Assembly (NCBI RefSeq): GCF_011045095.1
Contig: NZ_JAALDL010000006.1
Coordinates: 62,001 to 126,000 of the forward strand
Length of the DNA: 64,000 bases
Direction: 5' to 3'
From: Grimontia sedimenti
GTDB taxonomy: Bacteria; Pseudomonadota; Gammaproteobacteria; Enterobacterales; Vibrionaceae
Both the position numbers and the translations under genes were made by a program. The notes beneath the pieces are model-generated. The model had not been told where the DNA came from and made no database searches. It was given only the letters and a program-made list of their open reading frames with translations. Below are positions 18,033 to 28,274 of the stretch, in pieces; the stretch's first letter is position 1, and every line of letters starts with the position of its first letter.

Positions 18033-18054
18033 GGGAGCTGAATCCTCAGCTCCC
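18033..18054 (-). terminator. Intercistronic hairpin between potF and potG
   Basis: Stem GGGAGCTGA/TCAGCTCCC with a 4-base loop, followed on the minus strand by TGTTTTTGTGTG. It lies between the potF stop and the potG ribosome site, a usual place for a partial terminator or mRNA-stabilising structure that favours the binding protein. Confidence 0.65.
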
Positions 18055-18064
18055 TTGCAAGCCA

Positions 18065-19243
<1,179 letters not shown>

Positions 19244-19320
19244 TTAGCTCTAGTTTTGATGGTTTGCCGGCACCAGAATCTATTGACCTTTGCTGCCGAC
19301 AGAATTCAATACTTGTTGGG

Positions 19321-20709
19321 CTAAAGCACACCCTTATCCTTGAGTTCCTGCAGCGTTAAATCCAATGCCAGTTTGGCTTTGTGGATCAGTTCGTCCACTT
19401 CTGCGTGGGTGATTACTAACGGCGGACTGATAATCATGGTGTCGCCACAGGCACGCATCACAAGACCATTTTCTACGCTGATATCACGGCATACTTCGCC
19501 AATACCAACTTCCTCATCGAAGCGTTTTCGGGTTGCTTTGTCTTGCACCAGCTCAATCGCCGCTACCAACCCTACCCCTCGCGCTTCACCCACCAAGGGG
19601 TGCTCAGCCAGCGTTTGCCATTGGGATTGCAGGTAAGGCCCAATATCTTCCTTTACATACTGAACCAAATTTTTCTCTTTCATCACTTTGAGATTTTCCA
19701 AAGCAACCGCTGCTGCTACCGGATGACCGGAATAGGTATAGCCATGGTTAAAATCACCGCCTTTTTCTTCAAAAGCGTTTGCAACGCGGTCGCTGACAAT
19801 AACGCCACCCATAGGGATGTAACCGGAAGTCATGCCCTTCGCTATTGGCATAAAGTCCGGTTTGATATCGAACGTCTGGCTGCCGAACCATTCACCGGTA
19901 CGGCCAAAACCACATATAACCTCATCCGCAATCATCAGGATGTCGTACTTCGCCAGAATACGATTGATTTCCGGCCAATACGTCGACGGTGGAATGACAA
20001 CGCCGCCCGCCCCTTGAACAGGTTCAGCGATAAAGGCCGCGACCTTGTCTTCGCCAATTTCCAGAATCGCTTTTTCCAGTTCCTGTGCGGCTTTCACACC
20101 AAACTCTTCCGGCGTCAAATCTCCACCTTCTCCAAACCAATAAGGCTGGGGAATGTGGTGAATGCCAGGAATGGGAAGGCCACCCTGTTTGTGCATGGCT
20201 TTCATGCCACCCAGGCTTGCCCCTGCAACCGTGGAGCCGTGGTAACCGTTGTGACGACCAATGATAGTGAACTTTTCAGGCTGACCTTTCAGTGTCCAAT
20301 AGTGGCGAACCATACGCAGAACCGTGTCGTTGGATTCAGAGCCTGAGCCGGTAAAGAACACTTGATTCATATGATCCGGTGCGAGCTCAGCAATCTCTTT
20401 TGCCAACTCGACCACGGGCGGATGGGCGCACTGGAAGAAACTGTTGTAATAAGGCAGTTCCAGCATTTGCTTGTGGGCTGCGTCAGCAAGACGTTTCTCG
20501 CCATAACCAATGTTGGTGCACCATAGTCCAGCCATACCATCAAGGATGCGGTTGCCGTCACTGTCCCAAATATATACACCCTGCGCGCGAACAATCATGC
20601 GCGCTCCCTTTTCCCTCAGCGTTTTATGGTCGCTGAATGGGTGAAGATAATGGGCGTTGTCCAAAGCCTGCAGCGTTTGGGTATCTGGGTGATGTACGAC
20701 GTGTGTCAT
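19321..20709 (-). CDS. spuC: Putrescine:pyruvate aminotransferase, SpuC type
   Basis: Class III PLP aminotransferase, 462 residues, with GSGSESND, the Asp-Glu pair of MIADEVICGFGRTG and the Schiff-base Lys in PIAKGMTSGYIPMGG. It resembles Pseudomonas SpuC enzymes that transaminate putrescine, cadaverine or related diamines with pyruvate. The ATG at 20709 is preceded by GGAGG at five bases; a GTG four codons upstream lies within that ribosome site and is rejected. It sits between puuA and potF, same strand. It offers a transamination route alongside the gamma-glutamylation route of puuA/puuB. Confidence 0.87.
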   Translation of the reverse strand: MTHVVHHPDTQTLQALDNAHYLHPFSDHKTLREKGARMIVRAQGVYIWDSDGNRILDGMAGLWCTNIGYGEKRLADAAHKQMLELPYYNSFFQCAHPPVVELAKEIAELAPDHMNQVFFTGSGSESNDTVLRMVRHYWTLKGQPEKFTIIGRHNGYHGSTVAGASLGGMKAMHKQGGLPIPGIHHIPQPYWFGEGGDLTPEEFGVKAAQELEKAILEIGEDKVAAFIAEPVQGAGGVVIPPSTYWPEINRILAKYDILMIADEVICGFGRTGEWFGSQTFDIKPDFMPIAKGMTSGYIPMGGVIVSDRVANAFEEKGGDFNHGYTYSGHPVAAAVALENLKVMKEKNLVQYVKEDIGPYLQSQWQTLAEHPLVGEARGVGLVAAIELVQDKATRKRFDEEVGIGEVCRDISVENGLVMRACGDTMIISPPLVITHAEVDELIHKAKLALDLTLQELKDKGVL

Positions 20710-20804
20710 TCTGACCTCCACATCCTTGAAGTTTGAAATACTGGCAACCTTTTTGGTTGTCTCCCTTGTAAAACAATGAGTAAACGAATCAGATTGGCTT
20801 CACA

Positions 20805-22151
20805 TTAAACAGTCAATAACAGGAACTCCCGCTCCCAGGAACTGATCACGCGTTTGAAGTTTTCTTGCTCTTTACGTTTCACGGCGATGTATCCACGGGC
20901 GAAGGACTCACCAAGGTACTCCGCTACCTCATCGCAGTTTTCCATCATCTCCAGTGCTGCTTCGAGTGTGTAAGGCAGTATCGGACTTCGGATTTCATAA
21001 CCGCGGCCCTGTGCTGGCGGCGTCGGTTTCAGATCGCGAACCATACCGATATAGCCGCACAAAAGACTCGCGGCGATAGCAAGATAACTATTGGCATCTG
21101 CGCCTGGCAGTCGGTTTTCTACTCGGCGCGCCTGTGGTGAACAGCTCGGCACACGAAGACCACAGGTACGGTTTTCTTCACCCCATTCCACATTTACAGG
21201 TGCTGAGGTATCTGGCAGGAATCGGCGAAATGAATTCACGTTCGGGGCAAACATTGGCAGCATTTCAGGAATGAACTGCTGAAGGCCAGCGATATGTCCG
21301 TAAAACAAAGAAGAACTAGTGCCATCTTCATTGGTAAAGACGTTCTTACCTGTTTTAGCGTCAACGATGCTTTGGTGAAGATGCATCGCACTTCCCGGCT
21401 CATCAGTAATGGGCTTAGACATAAAGGTCGCCACCACCTGATGCTTGAGCGCGGCTTCACGTAGCGTGCGCTTGAACAGGAACACCTGATCTGCCAGCAC
21501 CAAAGGATCGCCATGACGGAAGTTGATTTCCATCTGAGCGACGCCTTCTTCGTGGATCAAGGTATCAATGGCGAGCCCTTGCGTTTCACACCATTCGTAC
21601 ATGTCTTCAAACAGCGGATCGAATTCGTTGGCAGCATCAATAGAAAAGGACTGACGCCCAGTTTCCATGCGACCAGAACGGCCAATCGGCGGCTCAAGCG
21701 GTAAGTCAGGATCTTCACACCGAGCAGTCAGATAAAACTCCATTTCCGGTGCGACAACGGGCTTCCAGTTTTTCTCTTCGTAGAGCTTCAGCACTTTTTT
21801 CAATACATTGCGTGGTGTCAGCTCAATGGGGTTACCCATCTTGTCGAAGGTGTCGTGAATGATCTGCGCGGTTTTCTCGACAGTCCATGGGAGGAGGTAG
21901 ACGGCGTCTTCGTCAGGCTTACAGATAAAATCGATATCTGCTTCATCAAGCAGTGCGTAGTAGATATCATCATCTACATAGTCACCCGTCACAGTTTGCA
22001 ACAAAACACTCTCTGGAAGGCGCATTTCACCTTCATTAATGAACTTATCGACTGGCGCAATCTTCCCTCGCGCGATGCCTGACAAGTCGCTGACAACGCA
22101 CTCAACTTCCGTAATCTCGTTTTCTTTCAACCACTTCTTAAGCTTGTCCAT
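20805..22151 (-). CDS. puuA: Gamma-glutamylpolyamine synthetase, glutamine synthetase-like (copy 1)
   Basis: A 448-residue member of the glutamine synthetase fold that ligates glutamate to an amine such as putrescine using ATP. Visible motifs are the N-terminal DLSGIARGK, the metal/ATP-site PEMEFYL, the Glu-rich EEGVAQMEINF, GSAMHLHQS and ENRTCGLRVP. It lacks the adenylylation loop of true GlnA and sits next to puuD. Its ATG overlaps the last 14 bases of puuD, so translation is likely coupled. Another puuA-like gene is divergent at 23231. Confidence 0.88.
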   Translation of the reverse strand: MDKLKKWLKENEITEVECVVSDLSGIARGKIAPVDKFINEGEMRLPESVLLQTVTGDYVDDDIYYALLDEADIDFICKPDEDAVYLLPWTVEKTAQIIHDTFDKMGNPIELTPRNVLKKVLKLYEEKNWKPVVAPEMEFYLTARCEDPDLPLEPPIGRSGRMETGRQSFSIDAANEFDPLFEDMYEWCETQGLAIDTLIHEEGVAQMEINFRHGDPLVLADQVFLFKRTLREAALKHQVVATFMSKPITDEPGSAMHLHQSIVDAKTGKNVFTNEDGTSSSLFYGHIAGLQQFIPEMLPMFAPNVNSFRRFLPDTSAPVNVEWGEENRTCGLRVPSCSPQARRVENRLPGADANSYLAIAASLLCGYIGMVRDLKPTPPAQGRGYEIRSPILPYTLEAALEMMENCDEVAEYLGESFARGYIAVKRKEQENFKRVISSWEREFLLLTV

Positions 22152-22917
22152 ATTCTTTCTCACGCTGATTCGCCCTTATTCGGCAGGCTTCCCCAAACAT
22201 ATCGAAGATAGCTGAATAAAAAGGATTTTTCGTGACCTTCCACTCAGGATGCCACTGAACACCTAAGGCGAAATTTTTTGCATCGATGACAGAGACAGCC
22301 TCTATCAGTCCGTCCGGGGCGTATGCTTCTGGTCGCAGTCCTTTGCCTAGTCTGTCGATGCCCTGGGTATGGACAGAGTTCACGTCAGCAGAAGTGCGAC
22401 CCCAAGCCTCGTAGAGAAGCCCCCCAGGTTCGATGTTAATGGTGTGAGAAATACCGTATTGGATATCAACGGAAGCCGTTTTGTCTTCGCGGTGTTCGAT
22501 ATATCCGCCCACCTCATGAAGTTTTTGATGCAGGGAGCCCCCCATCACAACGTTGAGTTCCTGAAAACCACGGCATATAGCAAGTACAGGCACACCCAAT
22601 TCAATGGCAAGAGCGAGCAGTGGCAGAGTAGTCGCGTCACGCGCAGGGTCGTGCTCAGTGCCTTCTTCGCTCGCTGCTCCCTGATAATGGTGTGGTTCAA
22701 TGTTTGATGGAGAGCCAGTAAACAAAATGCCGTCCAGTGATGTCAGCATGCGCTTCATCGGTAAGTCTTGGCCTAATGCAGGAATGACCATTGGGCATGC
22801 GCCCATGGCGTCGGAGACGCTTCTGACGTACTTATCGCCAACAATATGGAAAGGATGCAGACCCAGCTGAGAGGTACACCCTGTCACGCCAATCATTGGG
22901 ATAGTTGAATACTCCAT
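22138..22917 (-). CDS. puuD: Gamma-glutamyl-GABA hydrolase (class I amidotransferase fold)
   Basis: A 259-residue peptidase C26 type hydrolase that releases glutamate and GABA from gamma-glutamyl-GABA at the end of the Puu pathway. The catalytic Cys is in ICRGFQELNV and the His/Glu pair in GVQWHPEW, as in the GATase fold. It is the first gene of a minus-strand series puuD-puuA-spuC-potFGHI-puuB, with a 14-base overlap into puuA. It is divergent from the second puuA-like gene. Confidence 0.92.
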   Translation of the reverse strand: MEYSTIPMIGVTGCTSQLGLHPFHIVGDKYVRSVSDAMGACPMVIPALGQDLPMKRMLTSLDGILFTGSPSNIEPHHYQGAASEEGTEHDPARDATTLPLLALAIELGVPVLAICRGFQELNVVMGGSLHQKLHEVGGYIEHREDKTASVDIQYGISHTINIEPGGLLYEAWGRTSADVNSVHTQGIDRLGKGLRPEAYAPDGLIEAVSVIDAKNFALGVQWHPEWKVTKNPFYSAIFDMFGEACRIRANQREKEYGQA

Positions 22918-23230
22918 ATATTCCTCTGCATTTCCGGCCGAGTCTCAAAGCAAATCACTGCTTACTATCAGTATGCTATGCGTTCGTTTTTTTTCACGCT
23001 ACACGTTAAAAATAAATTACGCAAGTGACGCACACAACAATTTCTATCTATTTATTCATCATTTTCTTAACATCGATAACCTTATGTTCTTACGAGGCTT
23101 ATCGTATTGATTTGCTGTAAAAACTGAGGTTTTGTGAAGTGGAGCGCTGTTGACATAATCAATCCTTTACTATTCACTCAGAACTACACAACGAGGTGAT
23201 TGATATAATTTACACTCAGGTAGGTGTTTC
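22918..23230. other. Divergent control region puuD / second puuA
   Basis: Non-coding, A/T-rich DNA with stretches such as GTTCGTTTTTTTTCACG. I found no good PuuR-like site here, so the two operons it serves may be controlled otherwise or by a diverged operator. AGGTAGG lies just before the plus-strand ATG. Confidence 0.45.
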
Positions 23231-24640
23231 ATGCGATATCAAACAGACAGGAAAATGTTTACACCTGAAGATGCACAGTTACCGGATGCGAACGAGGCTA
23301 TTGAATTCCTTGAGCAGAATCCGGATATAGAGTTTGTTGATTTGCTCTTACTCGACATGAACGGCATCGTGCGTGGCAAGCGTGTAGAAAAGGACAAACT
23401 ACAGAAAGCCTACGAGCAGGGGATTGCTCTGCCAATTTCCATTTACGGCATGAATATCAAAGGCACTCCTGTTGAAGAAACTGGATTAGGGCTTGAAATC
23501 GGTGAGTCTGATGCAATTTGTTACCCGGTAGCAGGCTCACTTAGCCGCCAACCTTGGCAAAAAAGGCCCATCGCCCAGTTGATGCTGGAAATGTATGAAG
23601 ACAAGGAAACGCCACTTTTCGCCGATCCGCGGATGATCTTACGTCGCATCGTTCGGCAATTTAAAGCACGTGGACTGACACCCGTTTCGGCGTATGAGCT
23701 TGAGTTCTACCTGATTGACAGCAAAGCACCCGGTAACGCTCCTCTTCCTCCTGTTTCACCGATCACGGGCAAACGACCTGAAAACACCCAGGTTTATTCG
23801 CTCGATGAACTGGATGAGTACGCAGAGCTTCTTACCCAAATCATCGAAGCCGCCCGCGAACAAGGCTTGCCCGCAGATACCATTGTTGCGGAGTCTGCAC
23901 CTGGCCAGTTTGAAATTAACCTCAAGCACACGGATGATGCGCTTGCCGCCTGTGATCATTCCATCCTGCTCAAGCGTGTCATTAAGCAAGTCGCCCATGA
24001 CCATGACCTCGATACCACCTTTATGGCCAAACCCTACGCCGATCAAGCAGGTAATGGCATGCACCTTCATATCAGTCTTCTGGATGACGATGGCAACAAC
24101 GTTTTCGAGCCAGAAGCTGAAGGTGAGATGACAGATATGCTTCGTTACGCGCTGGGAGGGATGCTAACGCTGATGCCACAGTACTTGGCAATCATGTGTC
24201 CAAACATCAACTCTTATCGACGTTTTGCACCAGATTTTTACGTGCCGAATGCCGCAACTTGGGGTATCGAAAATCGCACCACTGCCCTTCGTATTCCGGG
24301 GGATGTACCCGCTGCGACGCGCATCGAACACCGCGTAGCAGGTACAGATGCCAACCCTTACCTGATGATGGCAGCTTTGCTGGCATCCATCATGTATGGC
24401 ATCGACAACAAAATTGAACCTTCAGAGCCTGTGGTTGGTAATGCTTACGACTTGGATAACGAGCCACTGCCAACCAACCTTCGGGATGCATTGCGTGAAC
24501 TTTCTTCCTCTGATGCAATGCGACAGTTCCTCGGTACGGACTTTGTAGATGTGTTCGTCACCTGCAAAGAAAAAGAACTTGAAGAGTTTGAGCAGCACGT
24601 TACTGCGCTCGAATACGATTGGTACTTGCACGCCTTCTGA
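23231..24640 (+). CDS. Gamma-glutamylpolyamine synthetase, glutamine synthetase-like (copy 2)
   Basis: A 469-residue glutamine-synthetase-fold ligase, distinct from the first puuA copy (roughly a different subfamily by eye). Motifs include [43 protein letters not shown] and [12 protein letters not shown], covering the metal, ATP and glutamate sites. True GlnA is excluded by the N terminus and by the absence of the adenylylation region. It is expressed alone on the plus strand, divergent from puuD. Possession of two different ligases suggests handling of different amines (for example putrescine and spermidine, diaminopropane or ethanolamine). Confidence 0.85.
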   Translation: MRYQTDRKMFTPEDAQLPDANEAIEFLEQNPDIEFVDLLLLDMNGIVRGKRVEKDKLQKAYEQGIALPISIYGMNIKGTPVEETGLGLEIGESDAICYPVAGSLSRQPWQKRPIAQLMLEMYEDKETPLFADPRMILRRIVRQFKARGLTPVSAYELEFYLIDSKAPGNAPLPPVSPITGKRPENTQVYSLDELDEYAELLTQIIEAAREQGLPADTIVAESAPGQFEINLKHTDDALAACDHSILLKRVIKQVAHDHDLDTTFMAKPYADQAGNGMHLHISLLDDDGNNVFEPEAEGEMTDMLRYALGGMLTLMPQYLAIMCPNINSYRRFAPDFYVPNAATWGIENRTTALRIPGDVPAATRIEHRVAGTDANPYLMMAALLASIMYGIDNKIEPSEPVVGNAYDLDNEPLPTNLRDALRELSSSDAMRQFLGTDFVDVFVTCKEKELEEFEQHVTALEYDWYLHAF

Positions 24641-24653
24641 TTCCTCGCCTTTC

Positions 24654-24680
24654 CCCAGACCGTTTTTATCACGGTCTGGG
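24654..24680 (+). terminator. Hairpin after the second puuA gene
   Basis: Arms CCCAGACCG/CGGTCTGGG around TTTTTATCA. There is no T run after the stem, so its strength as a terminator is uncertain. Confidence 0.45.
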
Positions 24681-24755
24681 TCGGCACTTCACCTTGACTC
24701 ACTTCACGCTCACTTGGACAATACCGCCGTTATTTATTCAACGCGGTTTCTAGCT

Positions 24756-25232
24756 ATGACGACAGCGCTTTGCCCTTGTGGCAGCCAAAAACCTTACAGC
24801 GAATGCTGTGAGCCAATTCATCAAAACCACGCCAATGCAGATCACCCAGAAAAGCTGATGCGTTCTCGCTACTCGGCTCATGTGAAAGGTCTGGTTGATT
24901 ATGTGGTGAAAACTTACCACCCATCTTGCGGCGCGGAGCAACATCGCGATGCGATTGCGGACTCTATCAACAGTGAGTGGTTGATGTTGGAAGTGCTATC
25001 AAGCTCAGTTGATCAATGTGGCAAACAAGGCTTCGTTGAATTCAAAGCCCATTACAAAGACGCTGATAAACAATATTGCCTGCACGAGAAATCTCGCTTC
25101 GTCACCGAAGAAAAAGGTGGCGAAACACTTTGGTATTACATCGACGGTGAATACCCGAAGGCTGAGAAAGTTGGGCGTAATGATCCCTGCCCATGTGGTA
25201 GCGGAAAAAAACACAAGAAGTGCTGCGGTTAA
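24756..25232 (+). CDS. YchJ-family SEC-C motif protein
   Basis: A 158-residue protein of the UPF0225/YchJ family. A SEC-C zinc motif stands at each end: [13 protein letters not shown] near the N terminus and [16 protein letters not shown] at the C terminus. Between them is an NTF2-like middle region with [22 protein letters not shown]. The function of the family is not established. I start at ATG 24756, where the first SEC-C motif begins after four residues; the open frame further upstream overlaps the previous gene and is unlike the family. The ribosome site is poor. Confidence 0.88.
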   Translation: MTTALCPCGSQKPYSECCEPIHQNHANADHPEKLMRSRYSAHVKGLVDYVVKTYHPSCGAEQHRDAIADSINSEWLMLEVLSSSVDQCGKQGFVEFKAHYKDADKQYCLHEKSRFVTEEKGGETLWYYIDGEYPKAEKVGRNDPCPCGSGKKHKKCCG

Positions 25233-25294
25233 AAAACCATCAAGCTTTCAAGCACTGAGCCGATATAAAAGGGGAACAATCAAGGAGCAGTAAC

Positions 25295-25477
25295 ATGACC
25301 TGGTTCCCCAACATCTCTGACTATTCACCGCCAAAAGTCGGTAACGTCGTCAAACAGGACAAAACCAAACAGCAAGAAAAACGCGCTGAGGAAGAAGACC
25401 GTCATGACGACGAACAAGAAAAGACCACAGAAGAAAACAAAAAGAAAAATGACGGCTTGCTCGACATTTACGTTTGA
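25295..25477 (+). CDS. Small, highly charged protein of unknown function
   Basis: A 60-residue protein beginning MTWFPNISDYSPPKVGNVV, then a Lys/Glu/Asp/Gln-rich stretch (about residues 20-53) and a hydrophobic tail GLLDIYV. It has no signal peptide, Cys or recognisable domain. A good ribosome site, AGGAG seven bases before ATG, supports real translation. It lies 62 bases behind the YchJ-like gene on the same strand. The middle is predicted by composition to be disordered or a single charged helix. I do not recognise it. Confidence 0.6.
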   Translation: MTWFPNISDYSPPKVGNVVKQDKTKQQEKRAEEEDRHDDEQEKTTEENKKKNDGLLDIYV

Positions 25478-25677
25478 AGCATTAACCTAAATACCCTGTC
25501 ACTGTCGGCTTTTCTCCCCGCTCGGCTTCCTGCCTGTCACTTCCAATGCACTGCAATCGGTTTGGGCGACTCACAACCCGCTCAATGCGAATCAAATACG
25601 GTAAATCAGATTTAACTTATAAAAATACCTCCTAGGATGAAGTTTCGGCTGGTTCATCTCTAAATAGGATGTTTTAT

Positions 25678-26931
25678 ATGAAACAGAAGTTATCTCTTAT
25701 CGCGACACTATTTATCTCCACCTATGCAACACTTTCAGCTGCAACCGATATCTATGTCGTTACCAATAAAGCTGACGGTAACACGATCGCCCATTTCAAA
25801 GATGACAAAGGAACCTTTGCAATGGTTGCTGAGTATTCTTCCGGCGGCACAGGAACAGGCGATTTGGAAATCCCTGCTCTTGAGAAAAATCCAGACCACC
25901 CGTTAGCTAATGGCGATGACCCGCTTATCTCAGCCAATGCCATTCGCGCTTCTGCAGACGGCGACCTCATTGTCTCGGTCAATCCCGGTGACGCCACCAT
26001 CGCGCTGTCTGAAAGGCAAAAAGGTGGAAAGCTCGCATTGGTGAACACGGCGAAAGCATCTGATCTGTTCCCTATCTCTGTCGACATTTCCGGTGATTTA
26101 GTCGTTGCAGCGAGCGTGGGTGACAACAATGGCTCAGGTTCCATTGCGCTTTACCAAATCAAAGGTGGGAAGCTGATGATGGTGGCTGACAGCCGACGCG
26201 ATCTAAAAGCGCGCCCCTCCACGATCAGTTTCTCAACCAATGGTGAGTTTGTTTACGTCAATGAGCTGGTCACAGGAAAAGTGAAGGTTTTCGGTATTGA
26301 AAACGACAACCTGACTGAGTCCCCAATTTCCAGCATCGACAGTCCACGTGCTGAGGCATCCCGCTTTCAGGCCATTCCAGTTGGGTTTGATGTGCGTGGT
26401 GACAACAATAAAGATGTCATCCTGATGTCGGAAGCACGCTTCCTGACACCAGATTTCAAGCTCCGAGAGGGTAATGGCGAAGTGGTACAAAGCCCGCTTT
26501 ATAGCTGGCAAACGGGCTCACTCTCAACTTACACCGTAGATAAAAAAGGCCAGATTGCGGCCGTATCACAGGACGTGCTCACCGGAAGCAATGTAGAAGG
26601 CGATGAAATTGCCAACTGTTGGGTAGCCCTCTCTCCAGACGGCAATACGCTGTGGGCTGCGAATGCACTTTCTAGCTCAATCAGTTCGTTTTCGGTCAGC
26701 AAAAAAGGCGATGTCACGTTAAAAAATGACGTTGCGTATAAAGACAGTTCAGAGACTGCATTTTACAGTGATATGACAGTGAGCCACGATGGTAAACACC
26801 TCTATCAATTAGTCGGTAACCAAGGCGCGATTTTGGTTTTCGACATCAAGTCCAATGGCGACCTGACACTGAACCAACAAGTTGGCGGAATGCCAGAACT
26901 TGGCACCTACGGCATGCTCGCGCTTGATTAG
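25678..26931 (+). CDS. Secreted beta-propeller (lactonase-like) protein
   Basis: A 417-residue exported protein. Residues about 1-24 (MKQKLSLIATLFISTYATLSAA) are a signal peptide, followed by repeated blades of the form 'G-[KN]-L-x-[LM]-V' and 'S-x-[DN]-G-x-x-[VL]-[YW]' (for example STNGEFVYVNE, SPDGNTLWAAN, SHDGKHLYQL), as in seven-bladed propellers of the 6-phosphogluconolactonase/YncE type. The ATG three codons earlier has its AGG directly adjacent, so I chose the inner ATG. The gene stands alone with its own terminator. Substrate or binding partner unknown; enzymatic activity is not implied. Confidence 0.72.
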   Translation: MKQKLSLIATLFISTYATLSAATDIYVVTNKADGNTIAHFKDDKGTFAMVAEYSSGGTGTGDLEIPALEKNPDHPLANGDDPLISANAIRASADGDLIVSVNPGDATIALSERQKGGKLALVNTAKASDLFPISVDISGDLVVAASVGDNNGSGSIALYQIKGGKLMMVADSRRDLKARPSTISFSTNGEFVYVNELVTGKVKVFGIENDNLTESPISSIDSPRAEASRFQAIPVGFDVRGDNNKDVILMSEARFLTPDFKLREGNGEVVQSPLYSWQTGSLSTYTVDKKGQIAAVSQDVLTGSNVEGDEIANCWVALSPDGNTLWAANALSSSISSFSVSKKGDVTLKNDVAYKDSSETAFYSDMTVSHDGKHLYQLVGNQGAILVFDIKSNGDLTLNQQVGGMPELGTYGMLALD

Positions 26932-26943
26932 GGGTTTCCCACT

Positions 26944-26972
26944 AAACGCCCGGCAAATCAGCTGGGCGTTTT
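26944..26972 (+). terminator. Intrinsic terminator after the propeller gene
   Basis: Arms AAACGCCC/GGGCGTTT with a 12-base loop containing an inner GC pair, followed by TTTC. Confidence 0.75.
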
Positions 26973-27058
26973 CATTTCAATTTCCATCAATTTCAAGCAT
27001 TCCCTCCAATAAGCACAGCTAAGGTTGTTTTTAAGTCGTTTTTAATCGAAATAATGTG

Positions 27059-27086
27059 TTGCAATCTTTATCGATTTTGTTAGTGT
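27059..27086 (+). promoter_or_regulatory. Possible his operon promoter
   Basis: TTGCAA (27059-27064), a 16-base spacer and TAGTGT (27081-27086) resemble a sigma-70 promoter about 50 bases ahead of the histidine leader peptide. Only partial match; positional argument. Confidence 0.4.
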
Positions 27087-27134
27087 TGATGCCAAGCAAA
27101 CGTTAAATCGTTACAGCACTTAGAGAAGAAAAAT

Positions 27135-27182
27135 ATGCAAAAATCGCTCATGACCATTCATCACCATCATCATCCTGACTAG
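27135..27182 (+). CDS. hisL: His operon leader peptide
   Basis: A 15-codon reading frame, MQKSLMTIHHHHHPD, with five consecutive His codons, preceded by AGAAGAAAA and followed about 80 bases later by a strong terminator and then hisG. Ribosome stalling on the His run when charged tRNA-His is scarce would favour an antiterminator fold in 27183-27262 and let transcription enter hisGDCBHAFI. This is the classical attenuation design of enteric bacteria and vibrios. Confidence 0.92.
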   Translation: MQKSLMTIHHHHHPD

Positions 27183-27262
27183 TCTTTCGGGAGATGTGGT
27201 TTCGACTGGAAGACAAGGAGTAAGGTTCTTCCACCGGTCATCAAAGCGAACACAAGATTCAG

Positions 27263-27293
27263 ACCCCCGGAAGCGAACCTTCCGGGGGTTTTT
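27263..27293 (+). terminator. His operon attenuator terminator
   Basis: Perfect 11-bp stem ACCCCCGGAAG/CTTCCGGGGGT with a 5-base loop, followed by a T run, placed between the leader peptide and hisG. Confidence 0.92.
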
Positions 27294-27374
27294 ACTTTTA
27301 GGATTCAAAAAATTGCGATGACACTTTAAGGAAACGGGAAGTCGTCATAGCGAAAAAGATACAGGGAATAGATC

Positions 27375-28271
27375 ATGCAAACAGAACGTCTAAGAATTGC
27401 CATTCAGAAAAAAGGCCGCCTTGCGAAAGAGTGTCACGAACTGCTCAAGCGCTGCGGTGTAAAAATTAACTTTTCCGGCGACCGTCTGATCGTTCACGCC
27501 GAGAATATGCCAATCGATTTGTTGCTGGTACGTGACGATGATATCCCAGGCCTCATCATGGATGGTGTGGTTGATTTGGGTGTTATCGGCGAAAACGAAC
27601 TCGAAGAAGTGCGTTTAGAGCGCGTTGCACTGGGCGAGCCAAACGAGTATGTGAAGCTTCGTCGTCTCGACTTTGGCGGCTGCCGCCTGTCTGTGGCTAT
27701 CGATAAAGACAAAACTTATAACGGTCCACAGGATTTAGCTGGCAAACGTATTGCCACGACTTATCCAAATATCCTCAAAGATTACCTCGACAAACAAGAC
27801 GTTAAATTCAGCACCTGTATGTTGAACGGCTCTGTTGAAGTCGCGCCGCGCGCCGGTCTTGCGGATGCTATCTGTGATTTGGTTTCTACAGGTGCAACGC
27901 TTGAAGCAAACGGCCTGAAAGAAGCAGAAGTTATTTTCCGCTCTAAAGCGGTACTTATTCAGCGTATGGGTGAGTTCGATGCAGACAAAACTGCACTGAT
28001 TGAACGCCTGCTGACCCGCATCAAAGGCGTGATCCAAGCAAAAGAATCAAAATACATCATGCTTCACGCGCCAAGCGAAACCTTGGAGCAAGTGGTTGAA
28101 TTGCTGCCAGGCGCTGAAGACCCAACCATCCTGCCTCTTGCACATGACAAACAACGTGTTGCTGTTCACTTGGTTAGTACCGAGAACCTGTTCTGGGAAA
28201 CCATGGAAAAACTGAAGGCCTTGGGTGCGAGCTCCATTCTGGTGCTGCCAATCGAGAAGATGATGGAGTAA
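27375..28271 (+). CDS. hisG: ATP phosphoribosyltransferase (long form)
   Basis: First enzyme of histidine synthesis, joining ATP and PRPP to phosphoribosyl-ATP. At 298 residues it is the long form with its own C-terminal regulatory (histidine-binding) domain, so no HisZ is needed. Visible are [30 protein letters not shown] and the PRPP-loop region [19 protein letters not shown]. It opens the his operon, three bases ahead of hisD. Confidence 0.97.
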   Translation: MQTERLRIAIQKKGRLAKECHELLKRCGVKINFSGDRLIVHAENMPIDLLLVRDDDIPGLIMDGVVDLGVIGENELEEVRLERVALGEPNEYVKLRRLDFGGCRLSVAIDKDKTYNGPQDLAGKRIATTYPNILKDYLDKQDVKFSTCMLNGSVEVAPRAGLADAICDLVSTGATLEANGLKEAEVIFRSKAVLIQRMGEFDADKTALIERLLTRIKGVIQAKESKYIMLHAPSETLEQVVELLPGAEDPTILPLAHDKQRVAVHLVSTENLFWETMEKLKALGASSILVLPIEKMME

Positions 28272-28274
28272 GCC

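Noticed and set aside
19543..20346. A 267-codon open frame on the plus strand
   Set aside because: Antisense to the SpuC-type aminotransferase, with no domain or ribosome site.
20805..24640. The two glutamine-synthetase-fold genes as true glutamine synthetases (glnA)
   Set aside because: Neither has the adenylylation region of GlnA and both lie among puu genes, so gamma-glutamylamine synthetases fit better.
27120..27308. A 62-codon minus-strand frame over the his leader
   Set aside because: It covers the hisL/attenuator region in reverse; the plus-strand His-rich leader explains the sequence.
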